Origin: Archilochus colubris
Lineage: Eukaryota > Chordata > Aves > Apodiformes > Trochilidae
DNA length: 64,000 nucleotides
Reading direction: 5' to 3'
Assembly (NCBI GenBank): GCA_023079485.1
Contig: CM041083.1
Coordinates: 176,718,480-176,782,479, forward strand
In this document: positions 12,621 to 26,300 of the stretch, in pieces
How the letters are laid out: the number at the start of each line of letters is the position of its first letter
Numbering within the stretch: the stretch's first letter is position 1
Program-made: the position numbers and the translations under genes
The notes under the pieces: generated by a model
Told to the model about the DNA's origin: nothing
Databases searched by the model: none
Seen by the model: the letters and a program-made list of their open reading frames with translations, nothing else

Positions 12621-15600
12621 TAGTACCTGAAACCCAAACTTCTGATGCATTTTAATTCCTACATTATATTTTATGGTCTGATAACTTGCTCTGAACATCA
12701 GAAAAAAAATATGTAAAACACGGACTATTTCTAAAGGGATTGGGGCTTTTAGCAGGTCACAGAGTCTGAAGGAACTAACTGGTAACTAATATACACACAA
12801 AGGACTAACAATTATTCTGATTGTCTAAATATTTTTATAAAGTTCAGATCCCAGAGTGAGCTGTCATTTTGTGATTCCTGTACATAATTAAACAGTAGTA
12901 AACCTGTATCAAGAAGCAGTAGTAAGGCCAACAATGCATATAGCTACATGGGAAAAATAAAAAATAAATAAAAAATCACATAATCACATAGCTCTTAAAA
13001 ACTTGCAACAGAAAAGACAATAAATCAAATGTCTACAAAGTAAAACTAAAGGTAAGTAAAATTTTTTAAACTATCAAAATTATTTAATATAAAACATAAA
13101 TTTAATGTGAGATAACTTTGGCAAACCTTTAAAAAATATGTGAAGTAGTAGGACACTACATGTAGGGCAGCTAAATGAAAGAATACAATTTCATGAAATT
13201 TTGTATTCAGTTTGTTCTGATCCAGTGACATCATAAGAACAACTGAGGCAAAATAAAAACTGAATACAGAAATTGTCAGTGTTTGACTCACCAGAATCAC
13301 AATGGGCTTTTTTAGTAATAAAACACAGTTGTGCCACATTCTAGAAACAATAAATTGTACCCCTAGAAATGCTAAAATGCAATACATTTTTAGATTAAGG
13401 CATATACTAATACTATTTTTGAAGAATAGGAAAAGAAAGTGGTTTGAACAATGCTCTGTGGTTTAACTTCGACATCTTGTTTGGAGCCTTTCTTCTATTT
13501 CAGAATGCGTTGTCATCATTCTGAACAAAGAAGAAATGAAACCCCCAAAATGTCTTTTAGAACTTTCAAATAAAGAAAAAAAAAATGGGTAAAATTCACT
13601 TTTGGAGAATATATTGAAATATATTGTATATTGAAAACATATACAGTGTTTTAGGACATTCTTATTTTTAATGCATTTTTTGTCATGTCATGACATCTCA
13701 GCACAGTGTTGTACTTAATAAGATTTTGTAAGTACTACCATGAACTCCAAGATGGAATAAATGATGTATTCAAGTGGCCTCTCTCTTTCCTAAATGACTG
13801 CAAAAAGAGACAGACAGAATGGCTTAGACCAGAATCATAACTGTATGTGGATGAGATCAAGTAAAATGTATTCCATACTATACGTGCAACTTATTAAAAA
13901 TGTAGTAACGCTTCAAAAATTGAACTATCTAGCAAACTATCTTCCAATTTCAAGAAAAAAAAATACTTACTTTACATTGTGGCTACTATGTTTCTATAAT
14001 CATCACATCAGAAATAGGTACCATGATACCAGCCTACCCACTCTTACCACATGAAAATAAAATAAAATTTCAAAATGATGAATTTTGAAGACTTTTATTA
14101 AGTTAAAAAAATGAAAGGGAAAAAATCAGAAATTTTCATAGCAATTCATACCATCAGAATTTTTCACCAAAAGATTTAATCAAAATACTGTTTTCTGATT
14201 TTAAAATAGTTTTAAATAAAAATTTCCACTTAACTCTTCTTCCATTTGTACAAGTATACCACCTGCTGGTAGCAATATTATTTTGCTTCTTAAGTACATC
14301 ATGTGTCAAATTAAAAGGATAATAAAAATGGGTGCCCTCTGAACACCACAAACAGGAGTCCTCATGAAATAGTACAACCTTTTGGCAAAATCTTATGGAA
14401 CATATTTTGCTGTTTACAGCTATAATCCATGAGTAATCAGAAAAACAACTCATACAATTATTTGCTTATCTCAATTTTAACAAACTAAAACACTGATTTA
14501 ATAAATCAAATGGAAAATGGTTTAGGACAACTACTAGTTTTTCATAAAGATGCTGGTTTTTGTTTATGGTAAATTTTTATAAAGTTCTTATGCTACCTAA
14601 GGTATTTATGGAATTAAAGTTAATTAAAAAAAAGAAAGAAATCAGGTATTCAGTGTAGGTCATCTCTTGGATCTTCAAACATGAAATACACTTTCAGCAA
14701 CAATTCTGTAGACAGCATTTATCTGATAAGAGAACTTGTTACTTCTATTTCGTTTTTCAACCAAGAAAATTAAAGTGTATTTGAGCCAGAGGCATGGTGA
14801 CCCAGTCCTACCTTGGAAAGGTGAGCAATTGGTTGAAGAAAACACCCACAAACTGGTATTAAGACAAGTAGAAAGTAAAGAACTCTCTCTTGTAGTTATG
14901 CTTTGGCTCTAGTATGGCATCTTACTGTCTGACTCACTTGCACAGAAACTACTTAAAAACTACCCAACAAAACCCAACTCCCCCCAAACCAAACCTTGCC
15001 CATCTAAATGGTATTTGCTCAGTTCAGCTGCAGTACTGAAAATGGAAAAGAGAGAGAGAATGATTTATTCTAACTTCACAGAGACGCCCTTCCTCCTTTG
15101 CCTCTGCACAAGTGCTATCTTCTCACATAAATGGTTGGATGTTTTGCTCCTGAGTGAAATAAACACTGCTGCTAGGTTCAGGAAGTTTTTTCTAACTTTT
15201 CTGAAAAGAAACTGAATTCTGAATGGCAATAACACCACTGCATTAAGAAAGTCAGATAAGCAAAGCTGGACATTATGGGCTCTCCTCAGCTTTTTGTAAA
15301 TTCCACTTCCATGCTGTCTAAACAAGCACATCACAGAAGTTCTGGGATTTTGCAGATGTTATGATGAAGCAGACACCTTTTACACGAAAACCAATTTGCT
15401 CTGTATTTCAAAATTATTATCTAGCACATTAAATATATAGCTACAGACAACAGGGTTCTGGCTTTGCAAATCTAGGCTTTTTCTGACTTAAACAGTAGCC
15501 AGGCATTGCTTCAGTTGTGCTTGAAAATTGGAAAAAAAAAAAAAAAAGAGTCCCAAGTTTTCAAAGTGAGCATTGTGGAAGCCCTTGAAAGTTTTGCTGC

Positions 15601-18600
15601 ATCCCTGTCTTACTTATAAGGTCAAACAGTAAAGGCTCAGACTTGTAAGTAGGGATAACACATGTGACTGTGGATGAGGATCTGCTCTGTTCCAGATGCA
15701 CAGATTAAGCTGTCTGAATTTCTTGTGAGAGAATTACTGAAGAAGTTCATGAGCATACGAACTGCAGTCCAGTTTTAAGGCAAACCAGCAACGACTTGTA
15801 AAAAAATCCAGAGCTGTACTTTGAACATAAATAGCAGAGTTGAGGCAGACAGCTCAGCTCAGAGGTGGGACTCATTTTATCATCAATTATTCCCACTGTT
15901 AGGGCACAGCTCAAAGGCTCTGGCATCCAGGAACAGAAATTTTGTCTCTCAAAACTTTTAGTTAGAATAAAGAAAAAATGTTTTATCTAAATACTTTTGA
16001 AGTGTTGTTCTTAAACTAAGACATACAGGTTTGGGTTTTTTTAATACTATTTCTTACTATTTCAAACCTTTACAAATGATACAAGCTGCAACTGGAACTG
16101 AGATGAAATAATTAGTTCTTTGAAGCCTATCAACAAACAGCAACAATAATAAAAAAACTAATAAATAGAGTTTTACCTAGATAATTAAATTCCATCATGC
16201 AGAGCTGTTTATTAAAATGCAAGTCTAATAATACATTATTTTAAAAGAATGATTATTTTTTAAAGTTGGGTACTTGAAAATCTTTTAATTTAAAATTTAT
16301 AGAGGTGAAGATTCACAATTTCTACCAGCTCTTTTATCTTTTTTTCCTAAAAGTTCTTTCATTAATCACTATTTGGAATAGAGCATAAGTTAGACAAAGT
16401 ACACATCTTGCTTTGGTGCTAATATTGTTATTAAGAACTGAAAGAAAAACATGCTGCCCCAATTAGTGGATATGTTTTGATTGATGTATGAACTATCCAT
16501 AAGTAGAACTTATATTTTCAAAATAGCATGGCACGAGTGCTACAGAATATTTAATAGAGACTATGTCTACACAATGCAATCAAATAAATGCTGAAGGAAT
16601 CTTATCTGATTTTTTTTTTTTTTTTTTTGGTTCCTGGGAATTTTTGTAACAGCTAAGAAACTATCTTGGCAAGTAAATCAAAACTGTTCTATTTATATTT
16701 TATTTCTGACATTCAAGAGGTTCTTTAGAAGTATAGAAACAGTCTGCTATAAAAAATCCTAAAATATATCAGCATGACCTAATTATTTATTTTTGGGTCA
16801 GCAAATCTTGTGGGAGAAGCAGCAGACATGACAGTAAAAAAAAAAAAAAAGACAATACAATTAAAAAACTTTCTTCGTTCTCAGTCTCGAAAAAAATCTC
16901 CATGTTTGTGGGTTTTTAAAAACAAGCAGCATAGGCTTCAAAGAATTTTTGTGTACAAAGTATTTGACAATCCATTATTCTGGATAATTTTATAATGTTT
17001 TCTTTCCTTTTAGCTACTTAATCTGTTAAGGAATTCTGTGTGACAACCATGAGACGCAGCTGATTTTCCTTTGTAGCACAGATCTATGAGATGACCTCGT
17101 GTATCTTTTGCATTTTCCATGTACTTTCATAGTTCAGTTGATATTGTAGAGTACTATTTCCTATAGGTATATGCTTTACAAATATAATATAGAACATATA
17201 TTTGGCTACATTTGTGTATGTTTTCAGTTAAATGAATACCACAGTAAAGAAAAATCAGGAGCAGTAGTTTAATAATTTACACAAAACCCCACTGCTTTTC
17301 TGTTCTAAGTTGCTCACCATGAGGAATTAGAATCCCAAACCTTCCTAATTAAGCTGATTTAATCCTTCAGGTTTGCAGGTTCACTGCAGGTTTTTTGCTT
17401 GTTCGTTTAAAACCTTACTGACTTCGTTTTCATGAAAGATGGGAAAGTAGAACAGGAGTTCAAACTTGTCTATTATTTCACCAGAAAGGAAAGCTTGCTG
17501 ACTGTTCAGTCAGTAGGAGACAACTGATAGGGAAGAAACCAAAAATCTGGAAGCAGAAGCATGTGCTGCTCTCCCTTCAGAGCATGGGTGAAGTGAATCT
17601 CCAAATTTCCTGACCCAAGAAAGCAAAAATGAAAAACTTCATGTGACTGTGAAATAGAAAATCTGAGCAAAGAGACAACACTGTGGTAGTTCAAAACCGG
17701 GAGAAAGAGAGACAAAATGGATCTAGAATCAGACCCTGTACCTGGGTTCAAAGGTAATTCGGTGATGGTATTTTTGTCTTACTGTCTCTGAGCTGTGAGT
17801 CTGAATTATCCAGAATAATTTCTGTTAAAGCTCCTTGTGACACAGGCAAAGAGGCTCTCCTGAAGTACAGAAAACGCACACGTGGCTTAAGGGCCCTGGA
17901 GCAGGTCACACCAGTGCTAGAGGTTCTCCAGTTTCTAATGATTAACTTGGAGAAAAATAAATTCTTCTCTCTCCCTTATTCACCAACTTTTTTTTCAACT
18001 TTTTGTTTTTGTTGTTGCTTTTTTTGTTTGTTTGGTTTGGTTTTTATCCTTTTGCTTCACTTAGCTGCTCCAGTTCTCCTCCATGAAGCTCAACAGAAAT
18101 TACGTTTCAAGATGCTGCAAGGTTGACTCTCACCTTAGTTTTGTTTTCCTTTCTTGCTATCTGGGAGGCATGGCTCAGTTATTGGGAAGTTAATACTAGC
18201 ACCAACAGTTGTAATTTACTGGAAGATTAAGGTTGTCAAATTATGCCAACTGATAGCTGAGTTGAGTGCCTTTTATCTGACTTTAGACGTCAACATTATT
18301 GGCATTTAACTAATCAACCCAAGCTCATTTCATAGGTTTTGGAGAAAACTATTTGCACTCTTGGGAAAAGTTGGGTGATAGGAATCGTACTGCTCTTGTC
18401 TCAAGTAACAAAGGTCTCAACAGTAGTAAGAAAAAGTAAAAACCTGGGGTTCTTACAAAAGAATCTGGCATTTAAGACTTGCATTGAATTGTCAAGGGAA
18501 GGATCAGGTCAGAGATTTCACATGACTGAGTGAAATCCAAGAGACAGGATAGTGAAAAAGAGAATTATAGGCTGTATGGATCCTGTTAAGAGAGAGAACT

Positions 18601-20729
18601 GGAGAAAGTGGTTGATTGACTTTTTCCAGTCTTGCATTACTACAAGGAAAAGTTACACAGAGGGGTCTTATCATCTGACTTGCTAAAGGCAATCCTGAGA
18701 TGCAAAACTGATAAAGATCACAGAAATAATCTCCAATAAATCAAACTTCCTCTTTTATAGCATGGGCTTATTATTAGGTTTGTTTGTTCTTATTGATTTT
18801 GTATTTTTTTTTCTATAAAAAAACAATGGAGAATCGGATAGACAGCATTCAAAAATAAAATAAAAAAAAAAAATCCTGAGATTCAGATTTTGTAAATACC
18901 CTAGTGGAAACACAGTTATTTTGAACAAAAATAATGAACATAAAATTATATGCATTGAGGAAACAAAAGCTATATAAATGTAAGCAATGGAAAAAAGAGC
19001 TGACATTCTCCAAAATCAAAAGTAATGAGATAGCCTAGTTTAATACTTAAAACCAGAATAGTCTTTATAATGCATAATATGAAGGTAAAAAATCAGTAAC
19101 GTTATTCTCGAGATCTGAATTTGTGTATATACTTATTTTTGAAGAAAAAATACAGCTTAGGCCAAATTCTAGAAAGAACTAAGTTTGGTTAAAGTATAAG
19201 CCTATGAGAAATCCCATTGAAGTCAATAGCATATGTAAAATGAGACATATTTCAGCTCATGTTTTCTGTTGAGCTTAATTCCACCAAAATTTGAGATAAT
19301 GCTTTAAGCCACTGGTAGAACATCAAAGTATTTCTTATACTACAGATTGAACACTGGTAGGCAAAGAGATATAGGAATTACTATTTATTACAAAAAAACA
19401 GGACTTTAACTCAGGTTATTTTCTTTTTTTTTCTGCTTTCTAAACCCCTTTGGTTTTTTTTAAGAAGGAAACAAAAAACCAAAAAGCTTCCAGCATGCCT
19501 AGAAAGAAATTAGTTGAATTGACATCAGTGTGAAAAACTGCTAAATCACTCTGAAAGATTATTAATCTTTTATACAGAAAATTAATATAGATTCTATTCT
19601 CATCTCATGCTGTATAGGAATTTTCATTAAATAAGTAACACTAATAAAGTACTGGAATAGCTTTTCTCTAGTATCTCATGCTTTATTTAAGCAACCAAAG
19701 CAACACAAAACTAGGTAGGTGAATATATGTGTCAGGCCTGTACTCTGTGCTGCTCAATGGCTGTGGTATTTTTTCCCTAATGTTCAAATGAACTAGAATA
19801 AGGCTCTTGTCCTACTAGCAGAAGACCACACTTCTTTCCTCTATATTGTTCTCCTGACAGATATTTATAAATTAAGACCTTATGTGAGTATTTTTTCCCC
19901 CAAACCATCATAGTCGTAACTGACTTGAAGCATCCTTGTCTTTATGTAAATGTTCTGTAACCTCTGCAGATTGTGATATGGTTTCAAACTGCACATACCA
20001 ACCAAGGCACAATATCTAACAGATCTACTATTGTTTTACTAGCAATATCCTTTTTCTACCCCTTTAGTAGCAATATCCATAGCTGAATGTAAAGCTGAAC
20101 TATGAACCAAGAAGCCAGTTGCTCTTTCTAGTTTAACACTGAATCTGTCTAAAGTTGCTTGTGTGGTTTTGGGATACCCCTCCAAATCTGTTTTTGTTCA
20201 CAGTAAAAAAAGCATTCTGCTTCAATGTGTGTATATATGTGTTTCTGTGTACATAAATAAGTAATAATTCCATTATTTAACTTCTGGGAGAGGTTAGGAA
20301 AATGACACTGTATCATGATATCTACATACAAGTGGTATGAAAACACACTTGCTCTAACCCTTCACCACACTTACAAAATTGTGTTAAGAATTAAGTCCTG
20401 ATACCAGCAGTATTATCTTCCAAAGAGGCAGGATAACTCAACAGATTTATAATGAAATAAAACCCCAACATTAATGGCAACTGCAGCACGTTAATGACTG
20501 CAGTGATTTGGTGACCACTGAGAAGGCAGGAAGTATGACTTAGCACTTATTCCCTTGCTAAATTTTTGTCACTTGATGGTCTTTCTGCTGTCTGAGTAGC
20601 CTTTGGTCAGCAGCAGCCCAGTCAGTACTTGCATAATGAAAGTCCCTTTGCTGATAACTCATAAATGTCTGTGCAGCCTTCAGCATGGCTTATGTGACAG
20701 AAAAGAAACACTAACAATCTCACAGTCTG

Positions 20730-21123
20730 CTGTAGTGAAATGAGGCAACCAGGTGCCACTAATTGCCAGGGAGTGGGCATGAGCTTGTGTTAAGCCCACC
20801 TGTGCCTGATTAAGGCAGGCCCTAACTGCGCATGAGCAGGATCAGGGGGCAATAAAAGGTAAGGCCTGATACACAGCCTCGGCTCACTCCTGAGCACACC
20901 TGCAGAGAGATTAGCTTCTTCTCTCAGCACTGCACTAACTTCGATGCTCCATCAGAGCTCTTCACCTCTAGGGTGAGGCTTGAGTGGCGTACCTTTTATT
21001 GGCCCCCCTGATCCTGCTCGTGCGCAGTTAGGGCCTGCCTTAATCAGGCACAGGTGGGCTTAACACAAGCTCATGCCCACTCCCTGGCAATTAGTGGCAC
21101 CTGGTTGCCTCATTTCACTACAG
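20730..21123. repeat. Foldback (long inverted-repeat) element
   Basis: The left arm (20730-20861, 132 nt) and the right arm (20990-21123, 134 nt) are reverse complements, differing by only one substitution (GCGCATGAG versus GCGCACGAG) and a 2-nt difference in a G/C run. The outer ends read CTGTAGTGAAATGAGG and its complement. The spacer is about 128 nt (20862-20989). Each arm ends inward with AATAAAAGGTA, which resembles a TATA-like or polyA-like signal. With the TG...CA ends this hints at LTR-derived sequence, though a foldback DNA transposon or MITE is equally possible. No clean target-site duplication was found. The element lies in an NBEA intron, so the transcript could form a hairpin of about 130 bp. 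Confidence 0.85.
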
Positions 21124-21239
21124 TCCACTCTCAAGAAAAAGCTCAGAACTTACTTTCATTAATACACTCTTCTCAAATATTAATTTGCTAAAGGATTATC
21201 AGTCACCAGTTACTAGCCACAAACACACATACTTCATTC

Positions 21240-21616
21240 ATCAAGAGGAGGCTCCAAAGTGACCTTTTAGTGGCTTTCCAATATCTGAAAGAGGCCTACA
21301 AGAAAGCTGGGGTAGGGCTTTTTACACAGGTGTGTAATGAGAGGACAAGGGGCAATGGTTTAAAACTTGAGGAGAAATTTAGGTTAGACATTAGGAAAAA
21401 ATTATTTCCTGTGAGGGTGGTAAGATGCTGGAACAGGTTGCCCAAGGAAGTTGTGGTTGCCCCCTCCCAGGCAACCACAATCCTGGAAGTGTTCAAGGCT
21501 GGGTTGGATGGGGTCTTGAGCAACACAATCTAGTGGAAGGTGACCCTGCCCATGCAGGGGGGTTGGAACTAAATGATCTTTAGGGGCCCTTCCAAGCTTA
21601 GACATTCTATGATTTC
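21240..21616 (+). mobile_element. CR1 LINE, 5'-truncated 3' end
   Basis: This plus-strand fragment spans the end of CR1 ORF2 and the 3' region. The translation contains [24 protein letters not shown] and CWNRLPKEVVV-like words. The DNA then reads GGGTTGGATGGGGTCTTGAGCAA and ...TTGGAACTAAATGATCTT..., ending ATTCTATGATT. That terminus is the CR1 3' octamer type of birds. Severe 5' truncation is normal for CR1 retrotransposition. It sits about 120 bp from the foldback element. Confidence 0.93.
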
Positions 21617-22980
21617 TTAAGTCCTACTCTGCCACTACAAAAATGGCTGATGGCATGGAACCAATCAGAGTTTGTTTTTAGAGCAGACAGGCTTATAAGA
21701 AACTCATTTAAAGTAGAGGAAAAACAGAGGAAAGATTACAGAAGACTGTTGGATGTGCTGGTAATAGCTCATTTATTTATAATACTTGGTGCTTTCACTA
21801 CAAAGGTTTAAAAAGAGTATTTAGTGAATATCTCCAAAACCTTCATTTGCCTGCAGCAGGCCTTTGAAATTAAGCAGGACGGAAGCAATGCTTTTCTGCA
21901 TAAGTGAGATAAACTCTTGAAAAAAATCTGTGTTTTACTTCTATTCCACAGGACAATATTGGCAGCATACCAAAACAAAACAAGCATAATACAGCCATAA
22001 TGCTCCAGTGATCCTGAGGCAGCACCAGAACTATATGGAAACTGTTAGAAAAATGAAGAGGAACCTCTCCCTACTTCATGAGGTCTCAACACATAAATTT
22101 GTTGCCCATGAGTTGCCCATTCAGAGCTCAAGGTGTATGCAATAGGGGTAGAGCAATGGGTGTTCTACCTAATTTTCAAATTAATGCATAAGTCAAGTAT
22201 TTTTATTTTCACATTGCATGTAAATAAACACATGAACAGCAGTATGAAATATACATATGCTTTAACTTCCCCCAACATCCAAAGGCACCAGAATGCAATT
22301 CACAACCTAGCATTATGCTGGCAGTCTTCCAGAGGTTGTGACAGCAAATCAAAATAATTTTTTTCTGACTTAGTCAACAAAATGTTTCTCTCTGAAACAC
22401 ATGCACCAATAATAACTTGTGCCTAGGCTGCTACAGCTGATTCTACCTGGAAGTAAATAAAATTATACAGGAAAAGCTATGATGGAAGCAACACGCTTTC
22501 CCCATAAATCAAGAATTTTGTGGAATGGAACATTGTCAGCTTTTTCTGATGATGCTATCCCAATTTACACTTGAAAAACATTAATTGGAATGGGGAATGA
22601 AACAACTACAACCACATGGTTGAGGCTCAAGCTCATCTCTTACTGCATTTCTCCAATTCAGAATCCAAGTCTTATTTTTCTATTTTTCAAAATATTGAGT
22701 CAGTGTAAATGTGTAGATTTGGTTGAGAGAGCTTTAGTCATTCCTGGTTAGCTTCCTAATGGCAATAAAGCTGCAGACTGGCACATTGTAGATGTGGGTG
22801 GTGAAGGAGACAGAAGAAAGTACATATGTATGTCATTCTCTTCTCTCTGACTATTAAACAAATTAAAATAGCTCCAGCTGGAAAGATTTATGGATACCTA
22901 CACTACAATAAGCTACAGTCTGCTAGAGGAGCCTCTGGGAAGGTGGACAAGGCCTTTTAAGATGTCCCCAGCTAAAGAGC
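21617..22980 (-). other. NBEA: NBEA intron, no feature recognised
   Basis: AT-rich intronic DNA between two CR1 copies. No coding frame with a recognisable product, RNA gene or repeat was seen. A short ORF near 22133-22357 has no supporting context. Confidence 0.7.
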
Positions 22981-22984
22981 AGAG

Positions 22985-23385
22985 TCATAACTGAGAGGAA
23001 TATGATGGCAATCTTTAATATTATGGATGACATCAAAATGGGGAAGAGACAACAAGGACTGTTCCTTGTAAGAAAAGACCTAGGTAGAACATAGAGTTAT
23101 TAAGCAACAAGTTCAAAACAAAACAAAGTTCACTTTGTGTGACTTTCTCACACAACGTACTCAAGGTGTGGAACTCAACACTTTATCATATTGTGGGCAG
23201 CATAAGTTTACATATGATCTTAAAGGAATTAGACATTTCCTTTCACAGGGGAAAAAAAAAAAGCCCACCAAAAGTTATTAAACTCAAGGATATCACTTCT
23301 GGCACAGGAAGCCCCTGAGGTACAATTTGCTGAAAGCCAGGAGGACCTGCTGGGGCAGTATCACAACAAAGTCACCAAGGGAAGT
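22985..23385 (+). mobile_element. Old, diverged CR1-type LINE 3' region
   Basis: The order of words follows the 3' part of ancestral amniote CR1 as I remember it: an AATATTATGGATGACATCAAAATGG segment, a TTATTAAGCAACAAGTTCAAAACAAA segment, CTCACACAACGTACTCAAGG, TGTGGAACTCAACAC, a GAATTAGACATTTCC segment, then GCTGAAAGCCAGGAGG and CTGCTGGGGCAGTATCAC. The similarity is clear but degraded, with many substitutions and gaps, so it is much older than the copy at 21.2 kb. The borders are approximate. Confidence 0.65.
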
Positions 23386-26300
23386 TGTGCATTCCTCCCT
23401 CAGCCTCCTCTGCTGGCAGCCAAAGGACGGCAGAGCAACACCCTTGTATTGTTGTTATGCCATTTTCCACTGTTCCCCAGTGCCATCAAAATAGCCCCAT
23501 GTCAACCAGGTTTCAGCCAATTAACTCTAAGGTTAAGAGCAGTACTAGGTAAGTCATGGCACGACTCAGCTAACAAGCAGAGGACGAGTTCTCAGCAGGA
23601 GGACTGAGGCTCTGCAATTTCTCTTTAAAAGAATGTAGACTTGGCTCAAACCTTTGAAGGTGGTTAGACAAAGGATAAAACATATTTACAGTACTGTGAA
23701 ATTCAGTCTTGAAACATAAGCTAATTTGTAGTATGAAAAAAACCCCTACATTTACAGGCTTTTAGTTTTTTTCAATTTCATCCAGTACTTGCATTCATTT
23801 CCAGGTCACAAATAGTATTCTGTAACATTTGAATAAGATGATTGATTAATAATCTTAACATTTATTCTTTTGGGGTAAGTGCAGTAAATACAACTGTAAA
23901 CTGTTATGTTGGGGGAATGAATATAAATGTGGAACAAATTCACCAAATTTCATCATTATTATGGCATTCTGTTAATATAGAAATCACCCAAGCTTCACTT
24001 CAACTGATGAAATAGAGAATCTGCAATTTCTTTTCTATTATTTTCAATCAATACTACTTTTTTTGTCACTATTTTTAAAGACAGGGATATTAAGAAAACC
24101 ACAAAGCAGTTGCATAAGATAGTACTCATTTTATGATATATATAGTTTAAGAACGTTTTCGGAATTAATGTTTTTAAAGAACAAAAATTTGAAATAAGTG
24201 AGTGACTTGCATAGTTTGTTACTGAAAACTGTGAAACCAGAAGAAATGTGAAGTTAAACAAAAGAAAAAAATCGGTATGCTTAGGGCAACAGTTGATCCA
24301 TTTAAAAAAAAAACACTTTATCTGTTCTCTTTTCCTTTGCAAAATCCAATAAAGTGCCATTATATTCCTTTTAAATGGTTCCATTACAAGGATTCTATAA
24401 CAACAGACTAATCTCTTGATAATTATAATAAATGTCTGTAATCAAAGCAGGAACCATTTAAAATAAGGAGAAAGGCTGTTTTCCATCAAACTCATTGTAA
24501 TTCCGTGACCTTTGGAGCATTAAGCTACATCATACCCTGCCACCTCTAACTGCAACGCAGCTTTCCTACCAATCTCGCTCAAATAAAAACAAAAAGGATG
24601 AGAGATCAATGGCAATGTGGACTGGCACATGGTAAGAGTTCTTACTTTCCAGCTCTGAGCCTTGTAGAACATAAAAACCTCAATTTGCAAGATTCCAAAG
24701 GCTCAAAGCCGGGAGGATTCAGGCAGCAGCTCCTTGAGAGCCTTTAATACAGAGTTTCCTTCCCTTCAGGGACAGACAGGGGGAAGGAGCAGATTTTAAA
24801 AAGTCAATGGCAATGTGAGCTGTATATCACTACTAATGCTTAAGAAAAGTATTACTTTTCAGAAAGACAGGACATTTTATCACAAAATTCGATATTGTAT
24901 TCACATGAGCAAACAATGATTTCCAGAGATCATTTAAGAAACTGAAGGCTGATAAAATTACGGGAAATGACTATATATGATCAGAATGGCTTTCATCTGC
25001 ATTTTGTTAGACCCAGCATTGATTTCACTTTTCAGCTGTGAACAGCAAGAGGCCAGCTGTGGCCAAGGGAGAGAGCAAGCAATGAACCAGGGTCACAATA
25101 GAGGCTGAGTTGTCAGAAAATTTAACACTTTTAATGACTAAATCTCAGCAAAAAATCTTCAAGTTACAAGCATTTGAAAATTATATCCAGCAGGTCCCAC
25201 AAACTGTCAAGAGAACAGAAGATTAAATTTATGACAAAGTGAAACCTTTGAACTCTAGTTATGTGAATAAACAGCATTATAAGGGGAAAACAAACAAAGC
25301 AAGGAAAATATAAAATACGTTGCCTTCGAGGCAGAAACAACTACATTTTACTTTGTATTCCCAGATGTGTTAAAGGGAAATTTATGACAGCATACTGAAA
25401 AGCAAGATTCCCATTGTGAGACCCTTCACATTTATTTAACTAAGCCCAATCATTGAAAATGACCTTTATCCAAACCCTTCACAGCTGTCTTAAAATGATC
25501 TAAAACTATTGCCAGATTTTCTTTAACTAACATTACTTAACAAAAAGTCATTACCCCAGGGCCATATTACACTACTGGCAAGTAAACACAAATCCATTTT
25601 CAACAACATGCTATGAAGTTTTAATGAAATATTGACAGCAAACAGAAAACTCCCCATTAAAAATATGCCAAACAATACAAATCATAGTTTTCTGTTTTAG
25701 CAATAAATACAATTTCCTTAGTTCTGATAACATTTGTCACCTATCAGACACACATGCAAACAGAAAAATGGCTAAGACTTAAAAAAACCCCTTCCATTTA
25801 AAATTGTTATTAAATGAAGTGTCAAAATTATTACAAATGAAGCTGTTCTATCAGCCTATTGTGAAAAGATATCCTCATCTGTTCTCAAAAGACAGAACAT
25901 CCACAGTGAACATTACTCTATAAAATTAAAGGGCTACTGACAATTCATCCAGCACTTTTCATTGCAGTACACTAATAATTTACCAGTGCTTTAATAATGC
26001 TTGGCTCTAAGATTTAAGAAGCAGTGCATCAAAACTACTAACACCCTAATGTTTCTCTTATTTCTACATAAACACTAAACATAAAAAGATTGTTGCAAGA
26101 GCTGTCCACCTGCAGCTCTAGGTTGACTGATAGGGGTTAAGGGAAAAAATCAAACGTATGGATTCAGAACAGTTCAGTTTTTAAAATAACAGCATAGAGC
26201 CACAACTAAAGTGGGGGCATATTGTGGGGTACAGGGAAAGGACTTTATTAAGGGGCAGCTTAGTTCAGTAAATCATAGCTTTCAGATAGAGATGATTATG

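Larger units (their letters stand above)
5231..20729 (-). other. NBEA: NBEA 36.5-kb intron, 3' part
   Basis: This is intron upstream of the 5106-5230 exon. Besides the (AAAAT)n array at 6361-6464, a G-rich patch at about 11.1-11.65 kb and a purine-skewed block at about 11.65-12.6 kb, it appears to be unique AT-rich DNA. A/T homopolymers occur near 15533-15547 and 16612-16628, and T/G-rich low-complexity sequence lies at 17990-18050. Open frames such as 9672-10061 (plus) and 13046-13387 (minus) match no family I know and have no splice or start context, so they are not called genes. Confidence 0.75.

Noticed and set aside
13046..13387. Minus-strand 113-codon hydrophobic open frame
   Set aside because: Hydrophobic residues follow from T-rich codons; no family match and no NBEA splice context.
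23995..24384. Minus-strand 129-codon open frame
   Set aside because: Low-complexity F/L/S/K composition as expected from AT-rich DNA, with no similarity to NBEA or another family I know.
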